Positions 24,284 to 33,576 of a stretch of 64,000 bases of DNA are shown here, in pieces (the first letter of the stretch is position 1; every line of letters starts with the position of its first letter). Where the stretch lies: NCBI RefSeq assembly GCF_020523605.1, contig NZ_JAJAQI010000019.1, forward strand, positions 44,476 through 108,475. The letters run 5' to 3'. This stretch comes from Roseicella aerolata. GTDB lineage: Bacteria > Pseudomonadota > Alphaproteobacteria > Acetobacterales > Acetobacteraceae. The notes under the pieces are model-generated. The model was not told the DNA's origin and made no database searches. It worked only from the letters and a program-made list of their open reading frames with translations. The position numbers were made by a program, and so were the translations under genes.

Positions 24284-25489
24284 ATGAACCTGATCCAGAC
24301 CCGCGCCGCAGCGGGCGGCCCAATCCCGACCGAAGCGCGTTACGCCGCCGTCCGGGCGCGGACCGAGGCGCTGGCCGCGCCGCTCTCGTCCGAGGATCAG
24401 TGCATCCAATCCATGCCGGATGCCAGTCCCGCCAAGTGGCATCGGGCGCATACCACCTGGTTCTTCGAAACCTTCCTGCTGGTGCCCTGTCTCTCCGGCT
24501 ACCGGCGGTTCGACGAGCGCTTCGGGTTTCTGTTCAACTCCTATTATGAGGCCGCCGGGCCGCGGCACGCCCGGCCACGGCGCGGCATGCTGACCCGGCC
24601 CTCCGCGGCCGAGGTCGCCGCCTACCGCGCGCATGTCGATGCCGGCATGGCCGCGCTGCTGCGCGATCCGCCGCCCGAGATGCTGCCGCTGGTCGAACTC
24701 GGCCTGCAGCATGAGGAGCAGCACCAGGAGTTGCTGCTGACCGATATCCTGCACGCGCTGTCACAGAATCCGCTGCTGCCGGCCTATGACCCCGATTGGC
24801 AGGAGCCCCGTGCGGCGACCGGCCCGGCCCGCTTCCTGGAGGTGCCGGAAGGACTGGCCGAGATCGGCCATGCCGGCGCCGGCTTCGCCTTCGACAACGA
24901 GGCGCCGCGGCACCGGAACTGGATCGCCGCCTGCCGGGTGGCCGACCGGCTTGTAAGCAACGGCGAGTGGATCGCCTTCATCGCCGATGGGGGCTACCGC
25001 ACGCCCACGCTCTGGATGAGCGATGGCTGGGCAGCCTGCGCCACGGAGGGCTGGGAAGCGCCGATGTACTGGCACCGGCGCGAAGGCGGCTGGATGCAGT
25101 TCACCCCGGGCGGGCTGCGGCCGGTCGATCCCGCCGCGCCGGTGCGCCACATCTCCTGGTATGAGGCCGAGGCCTTCGCACGCTGGGCCGGCAGGCGGCT
25201 GCCGACCGAGGCGGAGTGGGAGGTGGCCGCGGCATTGCCCGGCTTCCGCGACGCGACCGGTATCGGCTGGCAGTGGACCAACAGCGCCTATCTCCCCTAT
25301 CCCGGCTTCCGGCCCTGGGAGGGCGCAGTCGGCGAGTACAACGGCAAGTTCATGATCGGCCAGATGGTGCTGCGCGGCGGCTCTCTGGCGACGCCGCCCG
25401 GCCATGCCCGTCCGACCTACCGCAATTTCTTCCCACCCGCCTCCCGCTGGCAGTTCAGTTGCGTGCGCCTGGCCGAGGACGCGGCATGA
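24284..25489 (+). CDS. egtB: Ergothioneine biosynthesis sulfoxide synthase EgtB
   Basis: An iron enzyme that joins trimethylhistidine to a thiol donor to form the sulfoxide precursor of ergothioneine. 401 residues. The N-terminal DinB-like domain carries the metal ligands (SPAKWHRAHTTWFFETF and ELGLQHEEQHQELLLTDILH, the HxxxHxE motif). The C-terminal formylglycine-generating-enzyme-like domain has RHISWYEAEAFARWAGRRLP and ends PTYRNFFPPASRWQFSCVRL. AGGAGGGGG precedes the ATG. egtD follows after 88 bp. No EgtA, EgtC or EgtE gene is in view, as in many proteobacteria with a two-gene egtBD locus. Confidence 0.95.
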   Translation: MNLIQTRAAAGGPIPTEARYAAVRARTEALAAPLSSEDQCIQSMPDASPAKWHRAHTTWFFETFLLVPCLSGYRRFDERFGFLFNSYYEAAGPRHARPRRGMLTRPSAAEVAAYRAHVDAGMAALLRDPPPEMLPLVELGLQHEEQHQELLLTDILHALSQNPLLPAYDPDWQEPRAATGPARFLEVPEGLAEIGHAGAGFAFDNEAPRHRNWIAACRVADRLVSNGEWIAFIADGGYRTPTLWMSDGWAACATEGWEAPMYWHRREGGWMQFTPGGLRPVDPAAPVRHISWYEAEAFARWAGRRLPTEAEWEVAAALPGFRDATGIGWQWTNSAYLPYPGFRPWEGAVGEYNGKFMIGQMVLRGGSLATPPGHARPTYRNFFPPASRWQFSCVRLAEDAA

Positions 25490-25511
25490 GGGCGGCTGAT
25501 TCAGGCCGGGC

Positions 25512-25533
25512 CCAGGGGGTGCACGGCCCCTGG
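25512..25533 (+). other. Stem-loop between egtB and egtD
   Basis: CCAGGGG and CCCCTGG form a 7-bp stem with an 8-base loop in the 88-bp gap. It could tune egtD expression or stabilise mRNA. It is too weak to call a terminator. Confidence 0.3.
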
Positions 25534-25577
25534 CGGGCGAGCCTGAGAGGGCGGCGCCCCCTTGAAGGCTGGTTGGC

Positions 25578-26534
25578 ATGAGCGGCGCGCTCGCCCGTGA
25601 CGCGGCGGCGCAGCAGCGCGCCGCGCTGATCGCGGATGCCCTCGCCGGCTTGTCGGCGCATCCCAAGACACTGCCCTGCAAGTGGCTCTACGATGCCGAG
25701 GGCGCGCGGCTCTTCGAGGAGATCACGCGCCTTCCCGAATACTATCCGACCCGGACCGAGACGAAGATCCTGACCGAGCAGGCCGCTGCCATCGCCGCGG
25801 CGATCGGTCCCGGCGCTGCGGTGGTGGAATTCGGCCCCGGCGACGGCGCCAAGGGGGCGCTGCTGATGGCGGGGCTGCAGGACCCTGCGGCCTATGTGCC
25901 GGTCGACATCGCGCCCGAGTGGCTGGAGGGCGCTGCTTCCCGGGTGGCTGTGGCCCGGCCCGGCCTGCCGGTGCTGCCGGTGGTGGCCGATTTCACCCAG
26001 GGCTTCGCCCTGCCGAAGCGTCTTGGCGCGGCGCCGCGGCTCGGCTTCTTCCCCGGCTCCACCATCGGCAATTTCGAACCGGCCGAGGCTGTTGCCTTCC
26101 TCAGCCGGGCCCACGGCACGCTCGGGCGCGGCGCCCGGATGCTGCTGGGCGCGGACCTGGTGAAGGAGGCCGCGGTGCTGGAGGCCGCTTACGACGATGC
26201 CGCCGGCGTGACCGCCGCCTTCAACCTCAACCTGCTGCGGCGGCTGAACCGGGAGGCGGGGGCCGATTTCGCCCTCACCGCCTTCCGTCACCGGGCTGTC
26301 TGGAATGACAGGCTGGAGCGCATTGAGATGCATCTGGTCTCGCGGCAAGCCCAGCGCGCGCGGCTGGCCGGGCGGGAGATCCGCTTCGCCGAGGGCGAGA
26401 CGATCCATACCGAGAGCAGCCACAAGTACCGGCCGGACCGGCTCGCGGCCCTGGCAGGGGCGGCCGGCTGGCGCGCCGCTGCGATGTGGACCGACCCGGC
26501 GGGGCTCTTCTCGGTCTGGCTGCTGGAGGGGTAG
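25578..26534 (+). CDS. egtD: L-histidine N-alpha-methyltransferase EgtD
   Basis: Trimethylates histidine with three SAM molecules to give hercynine, the EgtB substrate. 318 residues, the normal family length. The diagnostic N-terminal PCKWLYDAEGARLFEEITRL, then PEYYPTRTE, is followed by VVEFGPGDGAKGALLM (SAM site) and FPGSTIGNFEP. The C-terminal ESSHKYRPDRLAALAGAAGW is also typical. It is co-oriented with egtB and closely spaced. Confidence 0.95.
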   Translation: MSGALARDAAAQQRAALIADALAGLSAHPKTLPCKWLYDAEGARLFEEITRLPEYYPTRTETKILTEQAAAIAAAIGPGAAVVEFGPGDGAKGALLMAGLQDPAAYVPVDIAPEWLEGAASRVAVARPGLPVLPVVADFTQGFALPKRLGAAPRLGFFPGSTIGNFEPAEAVAFLSRAHGTLGRGARMLLGADLVKEAAVLEAAYDDAAGVTAAFNLNLLRRLNREAGADFALTAFRHRAVWNDRLERIEMHLVSRQAQRARLAGREIRFAEGETIHTESSHKYRPDRLAALAGAAGWRAAAMWTDPAGLFSVWLLEG

Positions 26535-26625
26535 GGAGGCGGGCCGGACTCTGCCTGTCCGCTGCATGCGGCGCGCCGCCTGGCCCCTCTCCGCTCTCAT
26601 GCCTGCTCCTGCTACCCTGCCGCGC

Positions 26626-27360
26626 ATGCCTCGAACCGATATCGCCAGCCATCGCGGCGGCGCCTTCCTCTGGCCGGAGAACAGCATGCTCGCCTTCCGG
26701 CAGGCCCTTGCCCTGCCGGCCGAGCAGCTGGAACTCGATGTCCACCTCTCTGCCGATGGGGAGGTGGTGGTGATGCATGACCCGACGCTCGACCGCACCA
26801 CCGATGCGCGTGGCCCCGTGCGGGCGCGCACCCTGGCCGAGCTGAGCCGGGTGCGGGTGAAGGGAACGGGTGGGGAGCCGCCGCCGAGCCTGGCCGAGGC
26901 CGTCGCGCTGACCCGTGCGGCCGGCCGTATCCTGCGGCTGGAGGTGAAGGCCGATGCCGAGGGACGGCCCTATCCCGGCATCGTCCCGGCCTGCCTCGCC
27001 GTGCTTGATGCCGCAGGCATGCGTGGCCGGACCGTGGCGATGAGCTTCCAGCCCCTCACCATGGCTGAGTTCGCCGCGGCCGGCGGGCTGCGGCGCCGGG
27101 TCCTGCTGCTGGAGGCGAAGCCCTGGCGCGGCATGGGCCTGCCCGGGGCGGTTGCGCTCGCCCGCAGCTGCAATGCGGAGGAGATCGGCCTGCCGGTCGG
27201 GGAACTGGAGGCCGAGGCGGTCACGCGGTTCCGGGCGGCCGGGCTGGCGGTCGGCGCCTGGGGCGCCAATGACGAGGCGACGATCAGGCATGGTCTCGCG
27301 CTCGGCCTCGATGCCATCGCCACCGACGATCCGCCGCTCGCGCTGCGCCTGCGCGGCTGA
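26626..27360 (+). CDS. Glycerophosphodiester phosphodiesterase
   Basis: Hydrolyses glycerophosphodiesters to glycerol-3-phosphate and an alcohol. 244 residues. The GDPD signature is complete: ASHRGGAFLWPENSMLAF, LELDVHLSADGEVVVMHDPTLDRTT, a mid-region LRLEVKAD, and the ending LGLDAIATDDPPLAL. No signal peptide is seen, so it is likely cytoplasmic. The start is uncertain: an ATG at 26599 adds nine residues and neither has a clear ribosome binding site. It lies between egtD and the second TPR-GT41 gene with no obvious pathway link to either. Confidence 0.87.
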   Translation: MPRTDIASHRGGAFLWPENSMLAFRQALALPAEQLELDVHLSADGEVVVMHDPTLDRTTDARGPVRARTLAELSRVRVKGTGGEPPPSLAEAVALTRAAGRILRLEVKADAEGRPYPGIVPACLAVLDAAGMRGRTVAMSFQPLTMAEFAAAGGLRRRVLLLEAKPWRGMGLPGAVALARSCNAEEIGLPVGELEAEAVTRFRAAGLAVGAWGANDEATIRHGLALGLDAIATDDPPLALRLRG

Positions 27361-27589
27361 GGCTGCTCGGGATTGCCCCACCCTCTCCATCTCTGGGCAT
27401 TTGGGTGATTTCAGTCCTGGGCATTTTGCCTTATTGGTTTGGCGCCCGGACGTCCCGCGTCTGGCGGTTGCCGTAACCTACCGGCAACCACGCTGGTTCA
27501 GATCGCTCCCAGGACCCTGCCCGGTGCCTGCGCGGCGGGAGGGCCGGCGCTGCACCATCCGCGCCCAGCCTGCGCCGCGAGACAGCCCG

Positions 27590-29974
27590 ATGAGATCCCC
27601 ACAGAGACCTGCCCCCGGCCGGACCTCCGCGACGGTGGCCACGCCGTCCCGGGTGCCGGAAGCCGAACTTCGCCGCCGCCTGGCGGAGAGGCCCGACAGC
27701 GCCATGGACTGGCAGCGGCTCGGCCTGCTCTGTGCGGAGAGCGGGCGGCCGGCAGAGGCGGCCGCGGCTTTCGAGCGCGCCATTGCTGCCGGCGCCTCGG
27801 CCGTGGCCCTTGCCGTGCCGCATGCCCTTGCGCTGAGCGCGGCGGGGCAGGCGGAGGAGGCGGTGGCAGTGGCAGCCGCCGCCCAGGCCAGGCGGCCCAG
27901 GGATTCCACCCTGGCCAATCTGCTGGGCGTCATGCTGCGCCGCGCCGGACGGCCGAAGGAAGCGCTGCCGGTGCTGGAGTCCGCCCTGCGGCTCGATCCA
28001 CGCGCCGTCGCGGTGCACCAGAATCTCGGCAACCTCCATGACCAGCTCGGCCGGTTCGCGGAGGCCGCCGCGGCCTATCAGGCCGGCATCAGGCTGTCGC
28101 CGCGCGATGGCAACCTGCATCGCCTCCTCGGCCGCGCCCAGCGTTCGGGTGGCGATCTGCGCGCGGCGATGGCGAGCCTCGAGCGCGCCGTGACCCTCAA
28201 CCCCACCAGTCTTGATGCGCTCACCGACCTCGTCGGGGTGCTGGTCGAACTGCGGGAGGAGGAGAGGCTGTCGGCGGTGCTCGTCCGGGCACGCCAGGCC
28301 CGGCCCGGCGACCCGAAGCTCGACATCCTGGAGGCCCGCATCGCGCTCCGCCGCGGCCAGCGGGAGGCAGCGCTGGCGCTGGCCGAGAAGGCCCTGGCGG
28401 TGGCGCCGGGGGACGAGGATGGCGCCCTGCTGCTCAGCCGGCTGCATGGCGACGGCAATCTGGAGGCGGCGAATGCGGCGCTGCGGCGGGGCCTCGCCGC
28501 CAATCCCGGCTCGAGCCGCCTGGCCACGGCGTTGATCGATAATCTCGGCCGCAGCCGCCACGGGGATGAGGCGCAGAACCTGCAGGAAGCCTATGAGCGT
28601 GCCTGCACCCTGCTGCGGACCGATCCGGCCGGTGCGCAGCGCCATGCCAAACCGCTGCGCGGCGTGTTCATGCGCTGCCTGGATCATGACCGGCTGGATG
28701 CGACCGGCACGCTGGCCGAACTGGCGCCGCACTGGATCGCCAGCGGCGAGATCGCCGCGCTGCATTACGAATTGGGCCGCGTGCAGACTCTGGAGGATCG
28801 CCGGCGGATCGTCGCCTGGCACCGGCAATGGGGGGAGCGGGAGGCGCGCGGCATCGCGCCCGTGACGCCGCTTGCCATGCCGGCGCTGGCCGGTGGGCGC
28901 AAGCTGCGCATCGGCTTCATGTCGAGCGACCTGCGCGACCACCCCGTCACCTACTTCGCCATGCCGCTGCTGGAGCGCTTCGACCGCGAGCGCGTGGAGG
29001 TGTTCTGCTACTCCTTCTACGAGCGCGGGCGCGACCCGGTGCAGGCGCATATCGAGAGCCAGGTCACCGCCTTCCGGTGGTGGCCGCGCCGGCCGGTGCC
29101 GGAGATTGCGGCGGATATCGCCGAGGACGAACTCGACATCCTGTTCGAACTGGGTGGCACCACGGCGATGAACAAGCTGCAGGTCATGGCCTACAGGCCG
29201 GCCCGCATCGGCGTGAGCTGGCTGGGCTACCCGCATTCGGCGGGGCTGGCGGCAATCGACTACATCCTGGTCGATCCTTATATCCGGCCGTCGGAGCCGG
29301 GGTTGCTGATCGAGCAGCCCTTCGAGATGCCGGAGACCTGGGTGACGCTGGGCGATATCGGCTTCAATCCGGTGCCGATCGAGGAGAACCTGCCGGAGGA
29401 ACGCCGCGGCGTCCTGACCTTCGGCACCATGAACAACCCCTACAAATTCACCCGCGCCTGCCTCGATGCCTGGGCGGCGGTGCTGCGCGCGGTGCCTGGC
29501 TCGCGCTTCCTCTTCGTCCGGCCGGAGGGGCGGGTGCCGTCCTTCGTGCAGAATGTGCGGGCCGCCTTTGCGGCGCGCGACGTCGATCCCGACCGGATCG
29601 AGTATGTCGCCGTGCGCGGCACCCACCTGCAACATTACAACTCCATCGACATCGCGCTGGACAGCCTGCCGCATGTCGGCGGCACCACCACCTGCGAGAC
29701 GCTGTGGATGGGCGTGCCCTGCATCTCGCTGGTCGGGCCAGGATTTCCGGAGCGGCTGAGCTATTCCAACCTCTCCAATGCCGGGCTCGGCGATCTCGCC
29801 GTGTTCAGCCAGGAGGATTACGTGAAGACCGCCGCCGCGCTCGCCGAGGACCGCAGCCGCCGACGCATGCTGCGGCACGGCCTGCGGGAGATGATCCGCC
29901 GCAATCCCCTGGGCCAGGCGGACCGGTTCGTGACGGCCTTCTATGACAAGGCGCAGGAGGTGGCGCGGCGATGA
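27590..29974 (+). CDS. TPR-GT41 O-linked glycosyltransferase (SPINDLY/FlmG-like), copy 2
   Basis: 794 residues. TPR units run from ~25 to ~320 (for example HQNLGNLHDQLGRFAEAAAA), then a helical linker, then the GT41 domain (~435-790): LRIGFMSSDLRDHPVTYFAM, ISVSWLGYPHS-type GVSWLGYPHSAG, LTFGTMNNPYKFTRACLDAW, and DIALDSLPHVGGTTTCETLW. Domain order matches copy 1 but the sequences are well diverged, so they are not a recent duplication. Its stop overlaps the start of the CDP-sugar cluster (ATGA), so it is coupled to synthesis of that sugar. That makes it the best candidate to use the sugar, perhaps on flagellin. The ATG at 27590 follows a ~200-bp AT-richer promoter region. Confidence 0.88.
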   Translation: MRSPQRPAPGRTSATVATPSRVPEAELRRRLAERPDSAMDWQRLGLLCAESGRPAEAAAAFERAIAAGASAVALAVPHALALSAAGQAEEAVAVAAAAQARRPRDSTLANLLGVMLRRAGRPKEALPVLESALRLDPRAVAVHQNLGNLHDQLGRFAEAAAAYQAGIRLSPRDGNLHRLLGRAQRSGGDLRAAMASLERAVTLNPTSLDALTDLVGVLVELREEERLSAVLVRARQARPGDPKLDILEARIALRRGQREAALALAEKALAVAPGDEDGALLLSRLHGDGNLEAANAALRRGLAANPGSSRLATALIDNLGRSRHGDEAQNLQEAYERACTLLRTDPAGAQRHAKPLRGVFMRCLDHDRLDATGTLAELAPHWIASGEIAALHYELGRVQTLEDRRRIVAWHRQWGEREARGIAPVTPLAMPALAGGRKLRIGFMSSDLRDHPVTYFAMPLLERFDRERVEVFCYSFYERGRDPVQAHIESQVTAFRWWPRRPVPEIAADIAEDELDILFELGGTTAMNKLQVMAYRPARIGVSWLGYPHSAGLAAIDYILVDPYIRPSEPGLLIEQPFEMPETWVTLGDIGFNPVPIEENLPEERRGVLTFGTMNNPYKFTRACLDAWAAVLRAVPGSRFLFVRPEGRVPSFVQNVRAAFAARDVDPDRIEYVAVRGTHLQHYNSIDIALDSLPHVGGTTTCETLWMGVPCISLVGPGFPERLSYSNLSNAGLGDLAVFSQEDYVKTAAALAEDRSRRRMLRHGLREMIRRNPLGQADRFVTAFYDKAQEVARR

Positions 29975-30741
29975 AGGCGGTGATCCTGGCCGGCGGCCGC
30001 GGCACGCGCCTGTCCGAGGAGACCTCGGTGCGGCCGAAGCCGATGGTCGAGATCGGTGGCTGGCCGATCCTCTGGCACATCATGAAGATCTACGCCGCGC
30101 ATGGCGTGACCGACTTCGTCATCTGCCTCGGCTACAAGGGCTGGCAGATCAAGGAGTATTTCCTGAACTACCGGCTGCATGCCTCCGACCTCTCGATCGA
30201 CCTGGCCGCCGGCCATGTGGAGGTGCTGCGGCCCTCCGCCGAGCCCTGGCGCATCGCGCTGGTGGATACGGGGGAGGACACCATGACAGGCGGGCGGCTG
30301 AAGCGCGTCGCGCCTTATGTCATCGACGAGCCGGCCTTCTGCATGACCTATGGCGACGGCGTCGGCGACATCGATATCCGCGGCCTGATTGACTTCCACA
30401 TGGGGCATGGCAGGCAGGCGACGGTGACGGCGGTGGTGCCGCCCGGCCGCTTCGGCGCGCTGGCGCGCGATGGGGCCGCGGTGCAGGCCTTCATCGAGAA
30501 GCCGCCGGGCGATGGCGGCGCCATCAACGGCGGTTTCTTCGTCCTCTCGCCGAGGGTGCTGGAGCGCATCGAGGGCGACGGGACGATGTGGGAGAATGAG
30601 CCGCTGCAATCGCTGGCCCGCGATGGCGAGCTGATGGCCTATGATCACAGGGGATTCTGGCAGGCGATGGACACGCTGCGCGACCGCGACCAGCTCGAGC
30701 GCCTCTGGGCCAGCGGACGGGCGCCGTGGAGGTGCTGGTGA
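29971..30741 (+). CDS. rfbF: Glucose-1-phosphate cytidylyltransferase
   Basis: Makes CDP-glucose from CTP and glucose-1-phosphate. 256 residues, the usual RfbF length. LAGGRGTRLSEETSVRPKPM, then VEIGGWPILWHIMKIYAAHG and VICLGYKGWQIKEYFLNY are the family signature, which separates it from UTP- or dTTP-dependent relatives. MTYGDGVGDID carries the catalytic metal Asp. The start overlaps the TPR-GT41 stop, and its own stop overlaps the next gene, so the six genes from 27590 to 34456 form one operon. Confidence 0.93.
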   Translation: MKAVILAGGRGTRLSEETSVRPKPMVEIGGWPILWHIMKIYAAHGVTDFVICLGYKGWQIKEYFLNYRLHASDLSIDLAAGHVEVLRPSAEPWRIALVDTGEDTMTGGRLKRVAPYVIDEPAFCMTYGDGVGDIDIRGLIDFHMGHGRQATVTAVVPPGRFGALARDGAAVQAFIEKPPGDGGAINGGFFVLSPRVLERIEGDGTMWENEPLQSLARDGELMAYDHRGFWQAMDTLRDRDQLERLWASGRAPWRCW

Positions 30742-31805
30742 GCATGCGTGGCAATCCGCGGCCGGGCTTCTGGCGGGGCCGCCGCGTCCTTGTCACCGGC
30801 CATACGGGCTTCAAGGGAAGCTGGCTCGTGCTGCTGCTGCACCGGCTGGGCGCCGAGGTGACGGGCATCGCGCTCGATCCCGCTCCGGGCCCGAGCGCCT
30901 TCGCGGCGATGCAGGTCGCGCCGCTGCTGGCGGCCGACCACCGCGCCGATATCCGTGACGGCGCCGAACTGGCGGCGCTGGTGCGGGCCGCGCGGCCGGA
31001 GCTGGTGCTGCACCTGGCGGCGCAGCCTTTTGTCGGCCGCAGCTACCGCGAGCCGGCGGCGACCTTCGCCACCAACTGCACCGGCACGATCCATCTGCTG
31101 GAGGCGCTGCGCGGCCTGCCGGGCGTGGCGGCCGCGCTCTTCATCACCTCCGACAAGGTCTACCGCAATGACGGCGCGGGCCGCGCCTTCCTGGAGGAGG
31201 ACCCGCTCGGCGGCGCCGATCCCTACAGCGCCTCCAAGGCCGCCGCGGAAGCGGCGGTGCAGTCCTGGCGCGCCTCCTTCGCACGGGAATTGCCGCCCAT
31301 CGCCACGGCGCGGGCCGGCAACGTCATCGGCGGCGGGGATTTCGGCGAACAGCGGATCATCCCCGATCTCGTGCGCGCGCAGCTGGCGGGTGAGCCCCTG
31401 CTGCTGCGCCGTCCTGACGCCACACGGCCCTTCCAGCATGTGCTGGACGTGCTGCGCGGCTATCTGATGCTGACGGAGCACCTGGCGGAAGCTCCCGACA
31501 GATCGCCCGCCGCGCTGAATTTCGGGCCGCTCGACGGGGAGATCCGGGTGCGGGAGCTGATCGATTTCTGGGGTGCGGCAATGGGTGCCCCGGTGGACTG
31601 GCGGCAGGAGCAGGGACCGGTGATGGCGGAGGCGCCGCGTCTCGGGCTCGACTCCACCCTGGCTGGCCGTACGCTGGGCTGGTTGCCCACCCTGTCTACG
31701 CCGGAGGCGATCGCCGAAACCGCCCGCTGGTACGCGACCTGGCGTGCGGGTGGGGATGCACGGGCGCATGCGCTGGCGGCCATCGACCGGCTGGTGCCGG
31801 CATGA
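30738..31805 (+). CDS. rfbG: CDP-glucose 4,6-dehydratase
   Basis: Converts CDP-glucose to CDP-4-keto-6-deoxyglucose. 355 residues. VLVTGHTGFKGSWLVLLLHRLGAEVTG is the RfbG-specific nucleotide-binding start, followed by LVLHLAAQPFVGRSYREP, FITSDKVYRND and DPYSASKAAAE (YxxxK). The GTG at 30738 is favoured because GGAGG lies five bases upstream and it overlaps the rfbF stop; an ATG at 30744 is the alternative. Its product feeds the downstream C-methyltransferase, epimerase and reductase. Confidence 0.92.
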   Translation: MSMRGNPRPGFWRGRRVLVTGHTGFKGSWLVLLLHRLGAEVTGIALDPAPGPSAFAAMQVAPLLAADHRADIRDGAELAALVRAARPELVLHLAAQPFVGRSYREPAATFATNCTGTIHLLEALRGLPGVAAALFITSDKVYRNDGAGRAFLEEDPLGGADPYSASKAAAEAAVQSWRASFARELPPIATARAGNVIGGGDFGEQRIIPDLVRAQLAGEPLLLRRPDATRPFQHVLDVLRGYLMLTEHLAEAPDRSPAALNFGPLDGEIRVRELIDFWGAAMGAPVDWRQEQGPVMAEAPRLGLDSTLAGRTLGWLPTLSTPEAIAETARWYATWRAGGDARAHALAAIDRLVPA

Positions 31806-33052
31806 GCGGCGCCCGTGCCGTCACGGCCTGTCGCGCCTGCGGCGGCCGGCTCGGCCTCACCTTCTGCGATCTCGGCACGATGGCGGTCGCCAATTCCTAT
31901 GTCCCGCCGGAGCGGGCTAAGGAGCCGGAGCCGGCCTTTCCGCTGCGCTGCCTGGTCTGCGAGCAATGCCGTCTCGTCCAGCTCGACACCGTGGTGGATG
32001 AGCGGGGGATCTTCACCGAGTACGCCTATTTCTCCTCCATGTCCTCCACCTGGCTTGAGCATGCGGTGCGGTTCTGCGCGGCCATGACGGCACGGCTTGG
32101 CCTGGGGCCGGACAGTTTCGTGGTCGAGGTGGCCAGCAATGATGGCTACCTCCTGCGGAATTTCGTGAGGGCGGGCATCCCCTGCCTCGGCGTGGAGCCG
32201 GCGGCGAATGTCGCGGCGATCGCCCGCGCGGCGGGCGTGCCGACGCAGGCGCGCTTCTTCGGTCGGGAGGCGGCGCGGGATATCCTGGCCGTGCGAAATG
32301 GGAAGCCGGCCGATCTGGTTGTCGCCAACAATGTCCTGGCGCATGTGCCGGACCTGGATGATTTCATCGGTGGCCTCGCGCTGATGGCGGGGGGGGCGGG
32401 TGTCGTCTCGATCGAGGCGCCACACCTGGTCGCGCTGGTGGATGGCGTGCAGTTCGACACGATCTACCACGAGCATTATGCCTACTGGTCGCTGCTTTCG
32501 ATGGAAGCGGCGCTGGCGCGGCACGGCCTGAAGGTCTTCGATGTCGAGCGCCTGGCGACCCATGGTGGCTCGCTGCGCGTCCTCTCCTCCGCCGCGGACC
32601 GGTCGTCGTCCGGGGCGCTGGTGGCGCTGCGGGCGGAGGAGGCGGCGCGGGGCCTTGGCGGCGATGCCTTCTACAGCGGCTTCGGCCCGCGCGTGCAGGC
32701 AGTGTTGGAAGGGCTGCGGGGCTGGCTGGCCACCGCGCGGGCGGAGGGGCGGCGGGTCTACGCCTATGGCGCCGCCGCCAAGGGGAACACCCTGCTGAAC
32801 GCGGCGGGGATCGGCGCGGCCGACATCCTGGCGGTGGCGGACCGCAGCATGGCGAAGCAAGGCAGGCTGCTGCCGGGCAGCCATATCCCCGTGGTCTCGC
32901 CGGGCGCCATGCTGGCCCTGAACCCCGATGACATTCTGATCCTGCCCTGGAATATCGAGCCGGAAGTCTCCCGCCAGTTGCGCGAGGCCGGGTACCGGGG
33001 CCGGCTGGCCGTCGCGGTGCCCCGGCTGGCCGTGCGGGACGCGCTGGCATGA
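31802..33052 (+). CDS. Sugar C-methyltransferase (NovU/TylC3 family)
   Basis: Adds a methyl group from SAM to a carbon of an NDP-4-keto-deoxysugar. 416 residues in three parts: an N-terminal Zn domain (CRACGGRLGL ... CLVCEQCRLVQL), a SAM-binding core (VVEVASNDGYLLRNFVRAGI, then NNVLAHVPDLDDFIGG and TIYHEHYAYWSL with the catalytic His region), and a C-terminal half (VYAYGAAAKGNTLLNAAGIG, LLPGSHIPV). All motifs expected for activity are present. Following rfbF-rfbG, it makes the final sugar a branched 6-deoxyhexose. A degenerate relative lies at 22739-23944. Confidence 0.9.
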   Translation: MSGARAVTACRACGGRLGLTFCDLGTMAVANSYVPPERAKEPEPAFPLRCLVCEQCRLVQLDTVVDERGIFTEYAYFSSMSSTWLEHAVRFCAAMTARLGLGPDSFVVEVASNDGYLLRNFVRAGIPCLGVEPAANVAAIARAAGVPTQARFFGREAARDILAVRNGKPADLVVANNVLAHVPDLDDFIGGLALMAGGAGVVSIEAPHLVALVDGVQFDTIYHEHYAYWSLLSMEAALARHGLKVFDVERLATHGGSLRVLSSAADRSSSGALVALRAEEAARGLGGDAFYSGFGPRVQAVLEGLRGWLATARAEGRRVYAYGAAAKGNTLLNAAGIGAADILAVADRSMAKQGRLLPGSHIPVVSPGAMLALNPDDILILPWNIEPEVSRQLREAGYRGRLAVAVPRLAVRDALA

Positions 33053-33576
33053 TCCTGCGCCCGACCGGAATCGCCGGCGTGGCCGAGGTGCTGGGGGAGC
33101 CGGTCACGGACACACGCGGCCGCTTCGTCCGCAGTTGGTGTGCCGAGGAGTTCGGCGCCGCGGGGCTGGACTTCCGGCCGTACCAGATCAGCATTTCGGA
33201 GAACCGCGCCCGCCACACGCTGCGCGGGCTGCATTTCCAGGTGGCGCCGGCCGAGGAGCGCAAGCTGATCCGCTGCCTGCGCGGCGCCGTCTTCGACGTG
33301 GCCGTGGACCTGCGGCCGGACTCGCCGACCTATCGGCGCTGGGTGGGGGTGGAACTGACGGCGGAGCGGCACAACGCGCTCTTCATCCCGCATGGCTGCG
33401 CGCATGGCTTCCTCTCCCTCACTGGGGATGCCTGGCTGGAGTACATGATCGACGCACCGTATGTGCCTGATGCGGCGCGCGGCCTGCGCTGGAACGACCC
33501 GGCCTTCGGCATCACCTGGCCGGCCGCGCCGGCGGTGATCTCGGACCGCGACCGCGACTGGCCCGATCATGGCTGA
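33049..33576 (+). CDS. NDP-4-keto-6-deoxysugar 3,5-epimerase (RfbC/RmlC family)
   Basis: 175 residues of the cupin-fold epimerase family. Visible motifs are ENRARHTLRGLHFQVAP (catalytic His region), RCLRGAVFDVAVDLRPDSPTY and FIPHGCAHGFLSL. In this operon the substrate is probably a CDP-4-keto-6-deoxy (C-methylated) sugar rather than dTDP-4-keto-rhamnose, because RmlA/RmlB/RmlD are absent. Whether it acts at C3, C5 or both cannot be told. The start overlaps the C-methyltransferase stop by four bases and its end overlaps the next gene. Confidence 0.9.
   Translation: MILRPTGIAGVAEVLGEPVTDTRGRFVRSWCAEEFGAAGLDFRPYQISISENRARHTLRGLHFQVAPAEERKLIRCLRGAVFDVAVDLRPDSPTYRRWVGVELTAERHNALFIPHGCAHGFLSLTGDAWLEYMIDAPYVPDAARGLRWNDPAFGITWPAAPAVISDRDRDWPDHG

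Noticed and set aside
27400..27440. Sigma-54 promoter before copy 2 of the TPR-GT41 gene
   Set aside because: CTGGGCATTTTGCC looks similar at first, but the GG-to-GC spacing is wrong for a -24/-12 promoter.
27431..29878. 815-codon minus-strand open frame
   Set aside because: Antisense to the second TPR-GT41 gene; no domain or start signal.
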